Made by a program: the position numbers and the translations under genes. A stretch of 64,000 nt of DNA, from NCBI GenBank assembly GCA_964658655.1, contig CAZZZL010000010.1, positions 62,001 through 126,000 on the forward strand, in the 5' to 3' direction. Of the stretch, positions 33,784 through 42,569 are shown piece by piece (the stretch's first letter is position 1; every line of letters begins with the position of its first letter). Source of the DNA: G963692885 sp964658655 (GTDB lineage Bacteria > Acidobacteriota > Terriglobia > Terriglobales > Acidobacteriaceae). The notes beneath the pieces were generated by a model. It was given only the letters and a program-made list of their open reading frames with translations, searched no databases and was not told the origin of the DNA.

Positions 33784-35844
33784 TTACTCTTTCGCCGCCG
33801 CCGCTACGAAGTTCAACCCATTAGGGGTACCGTATCCGGTCACGTTGTCCCAGCCTTTAGCAACGGTAAGCGAACTGTCCGTACCGAACGTCAGAGCAAG
33901 GTACTCGCCGCTTACAGGCCACATTGCACTCACGAAATCGCGCGTATGCACCAGGGGTGCAGCCAGGTTCGCGGCTGAATAATACTTTGCACCCTCGCTG
34001 TCGACGACCGTGCCGACAAGGTTGGTCGGAGACGTTACCGGTACGATGTCGGTGATGGCATCTGCAGGCAGCCTGCTCACGAGAGGCGCGGCCTGTCCCA
34101 GCAGGTGGCCTGCTTTTTCATTTGCGAGGGCCCAGAAGGCCGAAAACATCGGGCACGACAAGCTGGTCCCGCCGATCGCCTGAACGGTCGCACCATACAC
34201 CGGGTCTGTATATACCAGGATTGCGCCGGTGTATGGATCGGCTTCGAGGGAAACATCCGGGACCTGCCGATATTTTCCCGGCAGTTCCCTTTGCCATGCC
34301 GGCTTTGGAAAGAACACACTGGAGCCGCCGCCGGCGCCCAGGTCATTGCCATAGTTGTAGGGTGGATCGGATATGTCCGCCTTATCGAAAGCAATCAGAG
34401 TCTGGTTGGTACCCCAGCCCGTCTGTTGCGAGGAGCCAGTGCCGCCGGGGACACCAATGCTGGTGCCACCGACCGCGGTGGCGTAAGGTGTGTCCGATGG
34501 AACCAGCGTCGCCCCGACTGGCGTTCCAAGTGTCAGGTCGCTATGGTCGCCACTGGCATAATTCACCGCAATGCCAGTCGCAGCGGCCTGTTCGATCACC
34601 TGGTTGTAGGCTTCCAGTGTCACCGCGCCATGCTCCGTTTCTGGGGTGCCGTAGCTGTTCGAAATCACGCCACCCAGCTTGTGCATGGTCGCGTAACTGA
34701 TCGCATACTGGAAGTCCTGGTCATCTTCAGACGGCGTCGCCAGAACCACAATCTTTGCTGCAGGCGCAATCGCGTGGGCCCATTCCACATCGATCGAGGT
34801 CTCGCCGATCCAATTTCCCGCCGGTGCCGTAGAGAGCGGCTGTCCGTCAGGGTAGACGACCTTCAGCGTGGCGTTCGTCAGCAGCGGAAGCCCGCTCAGT
34901 TTGCTGAATTCGTTGGCATCACTCATCAACGTCGGCGAGCCGTACGCGTCGACAATGACGATCGTCTGGCCCTCACCCTTCAGGCCCGCCTTGTAGACCG
35001 CCGGCAAGCCGTACACCGACTGCATCTGCGAGGCGGAGTAGGCGCAGGCCAGCGATCCCTGGCTGTATACGTTTCCGAAGTAAATACCGATCGGAAGCTG
35101 CCCTTGTTCGCCCAGCGTAAAGGTCGTGGGGGTGTGGAAGCACTTGTCCGTAAAGTAGCCGCCCAGACCGCCGGCCGAACTCTTCACCGCCGCCAGCGGT
35201 ATGGGCTCGACAGGCTTCTTTGTTTTGGGATTCACTGCCTGGGCCAGCAGCGGCTTCATCGGAATATTGTCCAGACCACTCACGCTCAACACCAGCGACG
35301 CCGCTGCGCCTTTCAGACGGGCTTCTGTGGCATTCGCGCGAAAAGTGCCTCCGTTGGCTTCGAAGGTATTCAACTCCGTCCCAAATGTTGCTTCCATCTG
35401 TGCAGCTGTGCCTTGCGCGTGCACCGCAAAGGGATTCGACTCGTCCAACGTGACGCTAAGCCCGGCTTCTTGGAGTTGCTCCTTGACCGTCTGCAGATCT
35501 GCCTTTGTCGGCGCATAGGTCCGGAGGTCGCTGGCTGTCAGCCATTTCTGATACGTCGGCGAACCGGGCGTGTATAGAGCGGCAACCCTCTGGTCAAACG
35601 CTGCCCGATTCCGCAGGCTCATCCACAAGGTCACTTTGATGGGCTGCGAAGCCTCCACGCGGCCCCGCGTCGTCGCTCGTTCAACGGCACCCGGAACATT
35701 GCTGACGACTCTGGCCTGGACTGATTCCTGCGCGCCGGTGATCGCGGGCGACAAAATTCCGAGCGCCGCCAGCGCGATTGCTGCGCACTTTAGAGAGACT
35801 GAGCTCGAAGCTGAGGTGCTACGTACTGAACCTGTATTTACCAT
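33784..35844 (-). CDS. Secreted S53-family (sedolisin/kumamolisin) serine-carboxyl peptidase
   Basis: A 686-residue secreted acid protease. A signal segment (IALAALGILSPAITGA) is followed by a pro-kumamolisin activation domain (about 50-200) and the S53 catalytic domain. The Glu-x3-Asp pair is in IGETSIDVEWAHA, the oxyanion Asp in NYASGDHSD and the nucleophile in GGTSLSCPMFSAF; the terminal GWDNVTGYGTPNG is the calcium site. It is expected to work at low pH outside the cell. ATG 35844 has GGAGG upstream; an ATG eight codons earlier is less likely. Confidence 0.92.
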   Translation of the reverse strand: MVNTGSVRSTSASSSVSLKCAAIALAALGILSPAITGAQESVQARVVSNVPGAVERATTRGRVEASQPIKVTLWMSLRNRAAFDQRVAALYTPGSPTYQKWLTASDLRTYAPTKADLQTVKEQLQEAGLSVTLDESNPFAVHAQGTAAQMEATFGTELNTFEANGGTFRANATEARLKGAAASLVLSVSGLDNIPMKPLLAQAVNPKTKKPVEPIPLAAVKSSAGGLGGYFTDKCFHTPTTFTLGEQGQLPIGIYFGNVYSQGSLACAYSASQMQSVYGLPAVYKAGLKGEGQTIVIVDAYGSPTLMSDANEFSKLSGLPLLTNATLKVVYPDGQPLSTAPAGNWIGETSIDVEWAHAIAPAAKIVVLATPSEDDQDFQYAISYATMHKLGGVISNSYGTPETEHGAVTLEAYNQVIEQAAATGIAVNYASGDHSDLTLGTPVGATLVPSDTPYATAVGGTSIGVPGGTGSSQQTGWGTNQTLIAFDKADISDPPYNYGNDLGAGGGSSVFFPKPAWQRELPGKYRQVPDVSLEADPYTGAILVYTDPVYGATVQAIGGTSLSCPMFSAFWALANEKAGHLLGQAAPLVSRLPADAITDIVPVTSPTNLVGTVVDSEGAKYYSAANLAAPLVHTRDFVSAMWPVSGEYLALTFGTDSSLTVAKGWDNVTGYGTPNGLNFVAAAAKE

Positions 35845-36126
35845 GGGGCCCTCCGGCAAAGTGAGCAATTCATTCCGAGCAACACCACTCCGCTGCCGGT
35901 GAAACCTGTCATTGATTTTTGGGGAATAATCGCTTGAGGTGGGGCGTTTCCAAAGCAGAGCAGGTCATGGTGCAGTGCCGGGCATTACAGCAGCCCAGCT
36001 AAGTTTTAATCCGTGTCGGCTCATCCTACTACAGCCGTTCGCGCTTGCAGGCTGCAAAACAGTAACCTGGAGTGGATTGGAGGACCAGTACAGAGCATTC
36101 TTGGCAGCATAGCGTGCGGTCCGGTC

Positions 36127-36441
36127 CTAGTCGTCCTCGCTGGTCGAACCGGCGAAAGGAGCAAGTCCGGCCCATGAGGTGGCTTTCCGCTCTACGACAA
36201 GAATAGAGAATGCCGCTTCGAGGGAGTCTTCGATAGCCTCTTCAAGCACCTGCCGTACTTCATCGGCTTCCATGGTCGATTCGCCGTCATAGGTGCCGAC
36301 CGGCAGAGAAAACTCATATCCCTCAGCACTCAAAATCGAACGCGTGAAGTCGTAATGCAGCATGAGGGTGTCCAACTCACCGTACGCATCGTCATTGTCC
36401 GTCACGCCTAGCAGCGCAACTCTCACCAGAAAATCCGCCAT
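36127..36441 (-). CDS. Small acidic protein of unknown function
   Basis: About 104 residues, acidic, no signal or membrane segment. Predicted order is strand (MADFLVRVALLG), helix (AYGELDTLMLHYD), strands (ILSAEGYEFSLP, GTYDGES), helix (ADEVRQVLEEAIEDSLEA) and strand (FSILVVERKATSW), a ferredoxin-like pattern. It could be a binding or regulatory protein; no family was recognised. The ATG at 36441 has GAGGG just upstream; the frame is open 12 codons further. Confidence 0.6.
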   Translation of the reverse strand: MADFLVRVALLGVTDNDDAYGELDTLMLHYDFTRSILSAEGYEFSLPVGTYDGESTMEADEVRQVLEEAIEDSLEAAFSILVVERKATSWAGLAPFAGSTSEDD

Positions 36442-36600
36442 CCGTCCCTCTGACTCCGATTCTAGAATAGCGGTCATCGCCGGCAGAGGGCATACATGCT
36501 GTCAAAATCGGGGGCGGCCACGCAGTTGCAGTTTCGCCGGCTTTCTCCTACCGTTAGTGCGCAGTCCGAAGCCGCATTTCGCGTCACGGAGATAGTACGT

Positions 36601-37304
36601 ATGCACGTCCGCAGACTTCTCTTATTCGGTTCCTGCCTGCTGGGATCAGCCCTGCTGGCAGCAGACATCCAGGGCATAGCCTTCGCCGCCACCCCCGAAC
36701 CTCAGAACGATTCCAGGAACAACGGCAGGCCACAGCAGGGCGGCCAGCCCGGGAATAATCGCCCTTCTCCAGGCCAGCGTCCCGGCGGCCAGCCCGGTGG
36801 AAAGCCCGGCGGGGGACAACCAGGCAGGCCAGGTGGCGGACAGACGGGCAGGCCACCACAAGGCGGGAACAGGCCCTCGCCAAGCCGACCCCAGCCCAGT
36901 CGCCCCCAGCCCAGNNNNNNNNNNGGCACCGGCTTCCAAGTGTTCTGCGCCGTGAGCGTCGCCCCCAGCCCGGCCGGCCAAATCTGGGAAGGCCGGGTGG
37001 CAATCACCGTCCGCCGCCGCGTCCCCACTACAGCTGGGGGGACGGCGGGAACGGCTTCCGCCTCCGCCGCTACTTCAATTCAGATATGGCACGGCTGAAT
37101 CGCTCCCGGCGCCACCATTTCCTGGTCGGCGGCTACTTTCCGCGACAGTACGTAACCTATCTGCAACCCATTCCGCCGGATGTCCTGGGATACCTTCCGC
37201 CGGTCCCTCCGGGCTATGCGATCGGCTATTACGACGGCTATACGGTCGTCTATGACCCGACCACGTACCTGATCGCCAGCGTGCTCGACCTCTTCCGCTA
37301 CTAG
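36601..37304 (+). CDS. RcnB-like periplasmic protein with Pro/Gly/Gln-rich linker, interrupted by an assembly gap
   Basis: The N-terminal part (36601-36914) has a signal peptide (LLLFGSCLLGSALLAADIQG) and a long low-complexity linker rich in Gly, Gln, Pro and Arg. After ten Ns the C-terminal part continues in another frame (positions divisible by 3): more Arg/Pro-rich linker, then GGYFPRQYVTYLQPIPPDVL and PPGYAIGYYDGYTVVYDP, resembling the RcnB/YXWV-type domain. The frame change is best explained by the gap length being arbitrary. GGAG lies nine bases before the ATG. RcnB proteins are linked to metal homeostasis; the role here is unproven. Confidence 0.65.
36915..36924. other. Assembly gap (10 N)
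   Basis: Ten unknown bases lie within the repetitive SRPQP-coding linker of the RcnB-like gene. The flanking repeats (CGCCCCCAGCCC on both sides) suggest a collapsed or unresolved tandem repeat. The true length must differ from 10 modulo 3 to keep the flanking frames joined. Confidence 0.95.
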
Positions 37305-37340
37305 CTGGGTCGAAACACCGGTATGCACACACCAGGAAAA

Positions 37341-37376
37341 GACCCCGCTTCCCGCTTTCGAGATGCGGGGTCTCCG
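37341..37376 (-). terminator. Possible terminator hairpin downstream of the RcnB-like gene
   Basis: GACCCCGC (37341-37348) and GCGGGGTC (37365-37372) form an 8-bp stem. On the minus strand it is followed by TTTTCC; on the plus strand no T run follows. It may act as a 3' stabiliser of the RcnB-like transcript or as a weak terminator. Confidence 0.4.
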
Positions 37377-37404
37377 CAGCGCGCTCCCCTGCATCCAAAT
37401 CACC

Positions 37405-37881
37405 ATGCTGCGCAAACAGATCATCGGCCAACCCACTGCCATTGACGACGCCCATACTGACCTGAAGTGGCTGCCCCTCGCTGAACTGGTCGCGGTCGAG
37501 TTGACCTCCGAGGATCCTCGCCACCCGTTTGATCCCGTCTTCGATGAAGGCGGCGACACCGGCTGGCGTGCAGCTCAACCCGGCAGGCAGACCGTTCGTC
37601 TGCGCTTCGACAAACCCCAGGACATCCACCGTATCCGTCTGCGCTTTGTGGATCGCGATCACGACCGCAGCCAGGAGTTTGCCCTGAGGTATGAATCCTC
37701 AGACGGCGCAAAGCGGGACATCGTGCGCCAGCAATGGAGTTTCAGCCCCGGCGGTTCAACAGAAGAAGTTGAGGACTACACCGTCGATCTTGCCGGCGTT
37801 ACTACGGTCGAGCTCGAGATTGATCCAGACCGTGGAAAAAACACATTACCAGCGACACTGGCCGAGCTGCTTATTTGCTAA
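37405..37881 (+). CDS. Unrecognised protein with a discoidin/XRCC1-like beta-sandwich pattern
   Basis: About 158 residues. The sequence runs through strands such as AELVAVELTSEDP, QTVRLRFDKPQDIHRIRLRFVD, QEFALRYESSDG, DYTVDLAGVTTVELEIDPD and ATLAELLIC, the pattern of galactose-binding-like/F5-8C sandwiches. It has no signal peptide. An upstream ATG (37363) is in frame but lies in the stem of the hairpin at 37341-37372, so Met at 37405 is preferred. The function is unknown. Confidence 0.6.
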   Translation: MLRKQIIGQPTAIDDAHTDLKWLPLAELVAVELTSEDPRHPFDPVFDEGGDTGWRAAQPGRQTVRLRFDKPQDIHRIRLRFVDRDHDRSQEFALRYESSDGAKRDIVRQQWSFSPGGSTEEVEDYTVDLAGVTTVELEIDPDRGKNTLPATLAELLIC

Positions 37882-38017
37882 GGCCGAACGAATGACACTG
37901 TTATTCTCAAGCTCATACAAAAGTTTCAGACGGGTGCTTGTACGGATGTAGCAGTGATGCCACCCTACGCACAGAGGCTGGTGTAGTCGCAGTAAAACCG
38001 GCAAAGGAGCAGACACA

Positions 38018-38188
38018 ATGCCCGCGCTGAAAATCTGGATCTGGTTTGTCGGAGCGGCTGCCTGGTACCTGGACGCCGCCATCAATCTCCACTACAACGC
38101 CCGCGGGCACGCTCTGCTCGCCCTCTGCGTCGCTACGCTGTTCTTCATTGCCGGCATGGTCTGGGTCAAAACTCCAAAACGCCACTGA
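38018..38188 (+). CDS. Small two-helix membrane protein (56 aa)
   Basis: ATG 38018 with an excellent AAAGGAG seven bases upstream opens a 56-residue frame. Two hydrophobic helices (ALKIWIWFVGAAAWYL and ALLALCVATLFFIAGMVWV) are joined by a polar loop with NLHYNARGH, and the tail is basic (KTPKRH). It is a convincing small gene of unknown function. Confidence 0.7.
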   Translation: MPALKIWIWFVGAAAWYLDAAINLHYNARGHALLALCVATLFFIAGMVWVKTPKRH

Positions 38189-38311
38189 CATTGTTTCTTT
38201 AGTGCCAAACAGTCATATAGTCATCCCCTAAATGACGTGGGTAACTCCACCTTAGTGGTATCGAGACTCGGGTCAACCAGCGCGATGATGGTTGCCAAGA
38301 GGATCTGCACC

Positions 38312-39064
38312 ATGGACAACAGTTTGTCAGAAGTTTTTGATCAGGCCCGGCAGCTCGTCGCCGAAGCGGACCGCCGTGTGGCGGAGACAGAGAAACGTCG
38401 CCGCGAAATTGAGGGCCAGGCCAAACTGGCTGAACTTGTTGTGCGTGCCGAAGAAGCCTTCGATTTCACCAGCCGTGAAAAGCTTGAACTCGATCCACGC
38501 ATGGACGTCCATGAAGATGTGGCCGTGATTGAGTTTGTCGTCCGCGCAGCCCGCGCCATTTTTGTTCTTGCACCGAAAGACGATGTCATGTGGGACCTTC
38601 TGGTCGTCGAAGACGGCAAGAACGTCTCCAGTGTTGCCGAGATTGTCGGTGGCATCAAGGCCGAGCCAAATTCACGCCGGCTGGCCGCTGCCCGTGTTGT
38701 TGCCTCGATTGCTATCTGGGTCGAGAAGAATCGTCAACGCCGCGCTGCCGCAGCCTCCCAGGTTGCCGAACAGCCCGTCAGCCAGTCGGTCGCACAGTCC
38801 AGGTCTCAGCAGGGCAATTTTCCGGCACAGGCTGAGATTCTTGACGCGGCGCAGGCCCCAGCACCGGCTATGCCTCTCTACGAGCGCCGCGAACGGCGTA
38901 CGGTCGACGCTCCTCCTTCGGCGCCGCAACCGCGCTACGACGAGACCATCGCTGCCCGCACACCCTCCACCCCGGCGGCTCCGCGGTCCATGCCCGCGCA
39001 AAACACCGCGCCGGTCCCGCAGCGCGCCAGCTACGGAACCTTCGGGAAGTTTTTCGGCCACTGA
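38312..39064 (+). CDS. Unrecognised cytosolic protein; N-terminal part of a frame interrupted by TGA
   Basis: A 250-residue product: a highly charged helical N-terminus (DQARQLVAEADRRVAETEKRRREIEGQ, likely coiled coil, here described by positions 9-35), a globular part (AVIEFVVRAARAIFVLAPKD, WDLLVVEDGKNVSSV) and a Gln/Ala/Pro-rich disordered tail ending FGKFFGH. GAGGA nine bases upstream fixes the ATG. The TGA at 39062-39064 is followed in the same frame by another 143 sense codons that look coding, so this may be a truncated form of a ~394-residue protein. No family was recognised. Confidence 0.65.
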   Translation: MDNSLSEVFDQARQLVAEADRRVAETEKRRREIEGQAKLAELVVRAEEAFDFTSREKLELDPRMDVHEDVAVIEFVVRAARAIFVLAPKDDVMWDLLVVEDGKNVSSVAEIVGGIKAEPNSRRLAAARVVASIAIWVEKNRQRRAAAASQVAEQPVSQSVAQSRSQQGNFPAQAEILDAAQAPAPAMPLYERRERRTVDAPPSAPQPRYDETIAARTPSTPAAPRSMPAQNTAPVPQRASYGTFGKFFGH

Positions 39065-39496
39065 AAGGAAGAGGATTTCCTCTCGCCCGATGAGGGCATC
39101 CACGGTGAAGTTGAAGAGTTGGCGGAAAACGAGGCAGACGCACGCCTCGATCGCTATCTCGATAACTATCTTGAAGCGGCCATGGATCTTCCACGCCTTG
39201 GCGAACCCGTATCCCCCGGGGATCTCGATCCCATGGCGAGCCCGGGTTCGCCATCACTCCCTGTTCAACACACTCAGCGGTCGCCGGAGCCTTTGCCTGC
39301 GTGGCTTCGCGGCGACGAACAATCACTCAGCCAGGATGATTTTGATGACTTCGAAGCAGACGACGCCGCGACGGCGTCGATTGGTCTGCGCGGTCTTCGC
39401 TGGATTAGAAAAAACATGAGCAGCTTCAAAGTGACAGTCTCGCTGCAGCGCCCTCTGCCGCCCACTTCGACAGGCGGCCGACGCAAAGACACCTGA
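39065..39496 (+). pseudogene. In-frame continuation of the preceding gene after a TGA stop
   Basis: The frame continues without interruption from the codon after the TGA (KEEDFLSPDEGIHGEVEEL) through an acidic region (ARLDRYLDNYLEAAMDLPRLG) to TAG-free DDFDDFEADD, then IGLRGLRWIRKN and a basic end GGRRKDT before TGA. No ATG or GTG with a good ribosome site starts it; TTG 39119 is the only likely initiator. It may be the separated 3' part of a broken gene, a readthrough product or a second gene starting at TTG. Confidence 0.5.
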
Positions 39497-39774
39497 CTGC
39501 CGACCCTGCTCGCCTGCGCTTGATCTTGGGAAGCGCGCCATGGCCTGGGACAACACCAGTCGTTCCCAGCACTCTTTGCCCCAGCACTTCTTTGCCGGTT
39601 ATTTCCGCGCGACGCCAGGCTAAACAACAAATTCTCAAGGTCAAGCTGACCAGGCGCGATTACGCCCCGGTCACACGCAGCATGAACGGTCTGCGAATAT
39701 GGCAGGCCGGGGACAACCGCGGTTAGGTCCGTCGCCTCCTACTATGCAGGGGATGACTCCCCGGAAGAGGTTTT

Positions 39775-39981
39775 ATGGCTAAGGAAATTCACAACAAAGC
39801 AGCGGAACATCACGAAAACGCAGCCAAGTCGCATCGTAAGGCAGCCGAGCTTCACCAGCAGGGCAGCAACGATGAAGCCGTCAAGCACTCCCAGCAGGCG
39901 CATGAGCATTCCACCAATGCGCACAAACATAGCGAGCAGGCCCACGAATCATCAACCGGTGGCAAGAAACAGCACGGCTAA
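39775..39981 (+). CDS. Small His/Ala-rich helical protein (68 aa)
   Basis: 68 residues with 12 His and a repeated A-A-x-x-H/K pattern (NKAAEHHENAAKSHRKAAELH, described over positions 7-27), predicting one long amphipathic helix with a histidine-lined face. GAAGAGG lies five bases before the ATG and a strong terminator follows at 40011, so it is a monocistronic real gene. It may be a metal-binding or stress protein; the function is inferred from composition only. Confidence 0.75.
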   Translation: MAKEIHNKAAEHHENAAKSHRKAAELHQQGSNDEAVKHSQQAHEHSTNAHKHSEQAHESSTGGKKQHG

Positions 39982-40010
39982 ACCTTGCTCTTAAATCGAA
40001 CATCACGGGA

Positions 40011-40037
40011 AGGGCCGCTGCTGCGGCCCTTTTCTTT
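40011..40037 (+). terminator. Rho-independent terminator of the His-rich protein gene
   Basis: AGGGCCGC (40011-40018), TGCT loop and GCGGCCCT (40023-40030) form a perfect 8-bp stem followed by TTTTCTTT. It lies 30 bases after the stop at 39981. Confidence 0.85.
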
Positions 40038-40070
40038 CACTGTAGCGAACGAAGCCACGAAGGGACGTAC

Positions 40071-40289
40071 ATGTCCAAGATCAGAACGGAAGAACAGCCG
40101 ACTCCTGAGCACACCCACGCAACAGAGTTTGCGAAGAAGCTCGAGCCCAACGTGAAGGCTGGTAAGGTCCACGCGAACACGCTCCGTCACAGCTACGAAT
40201 CCGCACTGAACGTGCGGCCGGACGATGGCCAAGCCGAAGAAGCCGCGCGCGGCGCCGAGGTGGGCAAGCCGGCTCAACTTGATAAGTAA
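40071..40289 (+). CDS. Small polar protein of unknown function (72 aa)
   Basis: A 72-residue charged protein with EEQPTPEHTHATEFAKKLEP, KVHANTLRHSYESALN and an acidic Ala-rich end. AAGGGA lies six bases before the ATG. No signal or membrane segment. It follows the terminator of the His-rich gene, so it has its own promoter. No family was recognised. Confidence 0.65.
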   Translation: MSKIRTEEQPTPEHTHATEFAKKLEPNVKAGKVHANTLRHSYESALNVRPDDGQAEEAARGAEVGKPAQLDK

Positions 40290-40316
40290 CGTTAGCTGTT
40301 TCCTGAAAACTGGTAG

Positions 40317-40607
40317 CTATTCGCTGAATGGCACGCCGTAGCACAACTCAGCCTTGCGCGCGGGACGTTTGGACGTCTCGCGCACCTCGGGTGTATGGCC
40401 CATCTTCCGCCATACGTCGAGCGCGACGTCATTCATGTAATACAGCCGCAAACGCTCTGCCGTCTCGCCACGCTGCGAATAGATACTGATGGTGCTGATG
40501 AGCGCATTCTGGGATGTTTGCTCAAGGTACTCGCTCATACTCCGCGCAGGGCTGTTCTCGGGCCGCATGACCTCTTGTGCGCTCTGCGTGATCAGGTGAT
40601 ACGCCAT
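40317..40607 (-). CDS. Small protein of unknown function (96 aa)
   Basis: A 96-residue soluble protein. MAYHLITQSAQEVMRPENSP is followed by a helical stretch (SEYLEQTSQNALISTISIYS) and a basic end (KRPARKAELCYGVPFSE). It converges with the gene ending at 40289. No motif was recognised; the start at 40607 has no strong ribosome site. Confidence 0.55.
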   Translation of the reverse strand: MAYHLITQSAQEVMRPENSPARSMSEYLEQTSQNALISTISIYSQRGETAERLRLYYMNDVALDVWRKMGHTPEVRETSKRPARKAELCYGVPFSE

Positions 40608-40927
40608 CTATGGATCTCCGCCATCCTTTGCGCCTGCAGCAGCCGCAATGAGTGGTTGGATGCCGGAAAACTTCTGGCGCTCGCAACGGCCCTTATCCGT
40701 GTTGCGGAGATTCACAGTATCCATTTTGCTGACTTACCTGCGCTCCGCCGCCCATGGCAAACTCTGGTTTAAACCGAAGGGTCATTGCAAGAAGGCCCGA
40801 CTGGATCAGGAGCAGTCACAATCACGCAAAAGTACCAGCAGGTGTAGACGTTTCTACCTACTTGGTAAGCTGTGCAGCGCCTTTTTTACACGATAGCCTT
40901 GCAACAAGTTTGGGAGAGATCACACAC
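40608..40927. other. Intergenic region upstream of the lipoprotein gene at 40928
   Basis: About 320 bases separating divergent genes. No credible frame or RNA was recognised. It should contain promoters for both neighbours. Short plus-strand frames here have atypical composition. Confidence 0.35.
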
Positions 40928-41500
40928 ATGAACTTCAAGAACAGCTTTGCACTTCTGGCTACTGGCGTTGTCGTTATCACCTCTGCGGGATGTACCGATC
41001 GGACCTCGGTCAGCAAAGAGAACTTTGCCCAGGTCATCACCCAGGATTACGCCACGAACGGCGACTGCCTCTTCTCCCGTTCGCTCCATTTCCCCTATCG
41101 TGTTGGCGCGGATGACAAGCTGCTGACCGATACGCGCACGCAGCTGAATGCCATGGCCGATCAGGGTCTGCTCACGCGTACTTCCACTCAGGAAGGCAAG
41201 GAGACGCTGCTACAGTTCACCCTGACCGACACTGGCCGCAAGGTTCCCGGCGACGGCCGCTTCTGCTACGGCAAGCGCGAAGTCACCAGCGTCGACAACT
41301 TCTCTGCGCCATCCGAGTTCCGTGGTGTGCAGATGACTCACGTCGGCTACCACTACACCATCAAGGACACGGCGACGTGGGCTAACACCCCGGCTGTCAA
41401 AACCGCGTTTCCTTCAGTAGCCCGCGCCATGTCCGACCAGCCAGTCGATGAAGCAACGCTGGTGCTCGAAAAAGAAGGCTGGACGCTCGAAAACCAATAA
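40928..41500 (+). CDS. Putative lipoprotein of unknown function (190 aa)
   Basis: A 190-residue protein with a lipoprotein signal (FALLATGVVVITSAGC, lipidated Cys22). The mature part has two Cys (NGDCLF, GRFCYG) and alternating polar strands (LLQFTLTDTGRKVPGDG, VQMTHVGYHYTIKD), suggesting a small beta-rich periplasmic domain. GGGAG lies nine bases before the ATG and a perfect terminator follows. No family was recognised. Confidence 0.72.
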   Translation: MNFKNSFALLATGVVVITSAGCTDRTSVSKENFAQVITQDYATNGDCLFSRSLHFPYRVGADDKLLTDTRTQLNAMADQGLLTRTSTQEGKETLLQFTLTDTGRKVPGDGRFCYGKREVTSVDNFSAPSEFRGVQMTHVGYHYTIKDTATWANTPAVKTAFPSVARAMSDQPVDEATLVLEKEGWTLENQ

Positions 41501-41550
41501 TATTGGCCCGACGGCCAGAAGCGCCTTCAACGCCATTCTTTCTACTTTCA

Positions 41551-41588
41551 GCAAAGGCCCCGCGTTCATGCGCTGGGCCTTTGCTGAT
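41551..41588 (+). terminator. Rho-independent terminator of the lipoprotein gene
   Basis: GCAAAGGCCC (41551-41560) and GGGCCTTTGC (41575-41584) are perfect inverted repeats with additional GCG/CGC pairing near the loop. The stem contains TTT in its 3' arm and is nearly symmetric, so it could act in both directions. Confidence 0.7.
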
Positions 41589-41702
41589 TTGAAGTGCACC
41601 ACGCAAGGTCGCGAGGCCAAAAACCATGGATGAGACTCTTGCTTACCTTCCGTCGCGAAGTTTCAAGACTCCGCATTTGAGAAGCGCGTTGATGCAAGCC
41701 GG

Positions 41703-42194
41703 CTAGCCTGTCCTCACCTTGCGATCCTCTTTCGCGGTGTACAGGACGACCGCCTCTATCAGCAGGAGTGCCAGCCCGGGTACAAGGATGCGCGTGCCGA
41801 TCATCGCGGGCCAGCCCAATCTGAAATCAGTGTGCCAATCGATGATCGTCAGGACCACTCCGCTGAAAAACAGGGTGCTCCCTGCCCATCGCCGAAAAAG
41901 TGGAGACAGTCCGTCTTTGTCCTTGTAGGCGCTTCCTCGAATGTCCCGGATCGGCGCGCCAACGAACCCTTGGTGATCGTAGATCGTGCAGCGGAGAGTG
42001 GGCTCTTCGCCTGACCGCTGTCGGGCATATGCTTCTGCATCTGGAAGAGTTGCAAACACTGTGCAGTACGGCGCGCTGTAATCATCCGCAGGAAAGTGCG
42101 AAAAATGCACGGCATATTCGCCGGCGTTCATCCGCTCATGCCACGTTCCGCGAATCACAGACTCATCTTCAAGCGGCAGCGTACGGGCATACAT
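41703..42194 (-). CDS. Membrane protein of unknown function (163 aa)
   Basis: 163 residues. The soluble N-terminal part (about 1-105) carries GEYAVHFSHFPADDYSAPYC and VFATLPDAEAYARQRSG; two C-terminal transmembrane helices (GSTLFFSGVVLTIIDW and TRILVPGLALLLIEAVVLY) end in a basic tail. The N-terminal half probably faces the cytoplasm. No family was recognised. It is divergent from the VOC gene. Confidence 0.65.
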   Translation of the reverse strand: MYARTLPLEDESVIRGTWHERMNAGEYAVHFSHFPADDYSAPYCTVFATLPDAEAYARQRSGEEPTLRCTIYDHQGFVGAPIRDIRGSAYKDKDGLSPLFRRWAGSTLFFSGVVLTIIDWHTDFRLGWPAMIGTRILVPGLALLLIEAVVLYTAKEDRKVRTG

Positions 42195-42569
42195 AACTCT
42201 CGGAGTATATCAACGCGCTGAGCCTTTACACTGCAAGGCACCAGCCGCAGTAACGTTGAAATGATTGCAGTTGCTTGGCCAACGCGGCCCATAGAATCAC
42301 GACAACAGCTTTCGCTTGTTCAGCACAAAATCGTCGGCAGGGATAGTGCCACACGACAGTGGCTTTGTATGGGGCCTGACCGTCTGCAAAGAGAATTCAG
42401 CGAAGCAAGTACGGTTTCCGGCAGACGGGGCGAACAAGCCCATCCCCTCCGCACATCCTTCGTCGAGAAAATGATTGTTGACGGGAACGATTCCTCTTGG
42501 TCTAGTGGATGGCGATTCTATTCGTTTCATCGGCGTGCATTCGGATGCGCCGGCAGAGGGAGCCTCATC
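42195..42569. other. Intergenic region upstream of the tandem VOC gene
   Basis: About 375 bases. The VOC frame is open through most of it, but the sequence lacks protein character and the ribosome site sits just before 42570. It holds a possible promoter at 42478-42506. Nothing else was recognised. Confidence 0.35.
42478..42506 (+). promoter_or_regulatory. Possible sigma-70 promoter of the tandem VOC gene
   Basis: TTGACG (42478-42483), a 17-base spacer and TCTAGT (42501-42506) lie about 65 bases before the VOC start. The -35 is good, the -10 only moderate. Confidence 0.35.

Noticed and set aside
34105..35577. 490-residue plus-strand frame
   Set aside because: Lies opposite the S53 peptidase whose catalytic motifs are intact; typical GC-rich shadow frame.
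39062..39100. Selenocysteine insertion at the TGA
   Set aside because: The hairpin after the TGA is short with an ATTT loop, not a bacterial SECIS-like structure, and the residue context does not suggest a redox site.
39540..39623. Short frame starting MAWDNTSRSQ, reminiscent of a phage-type HNH start
   Set aside because: Only 27 codons, no HNH residues, no continuation in frame; similarity is too weak to call even a remnant.
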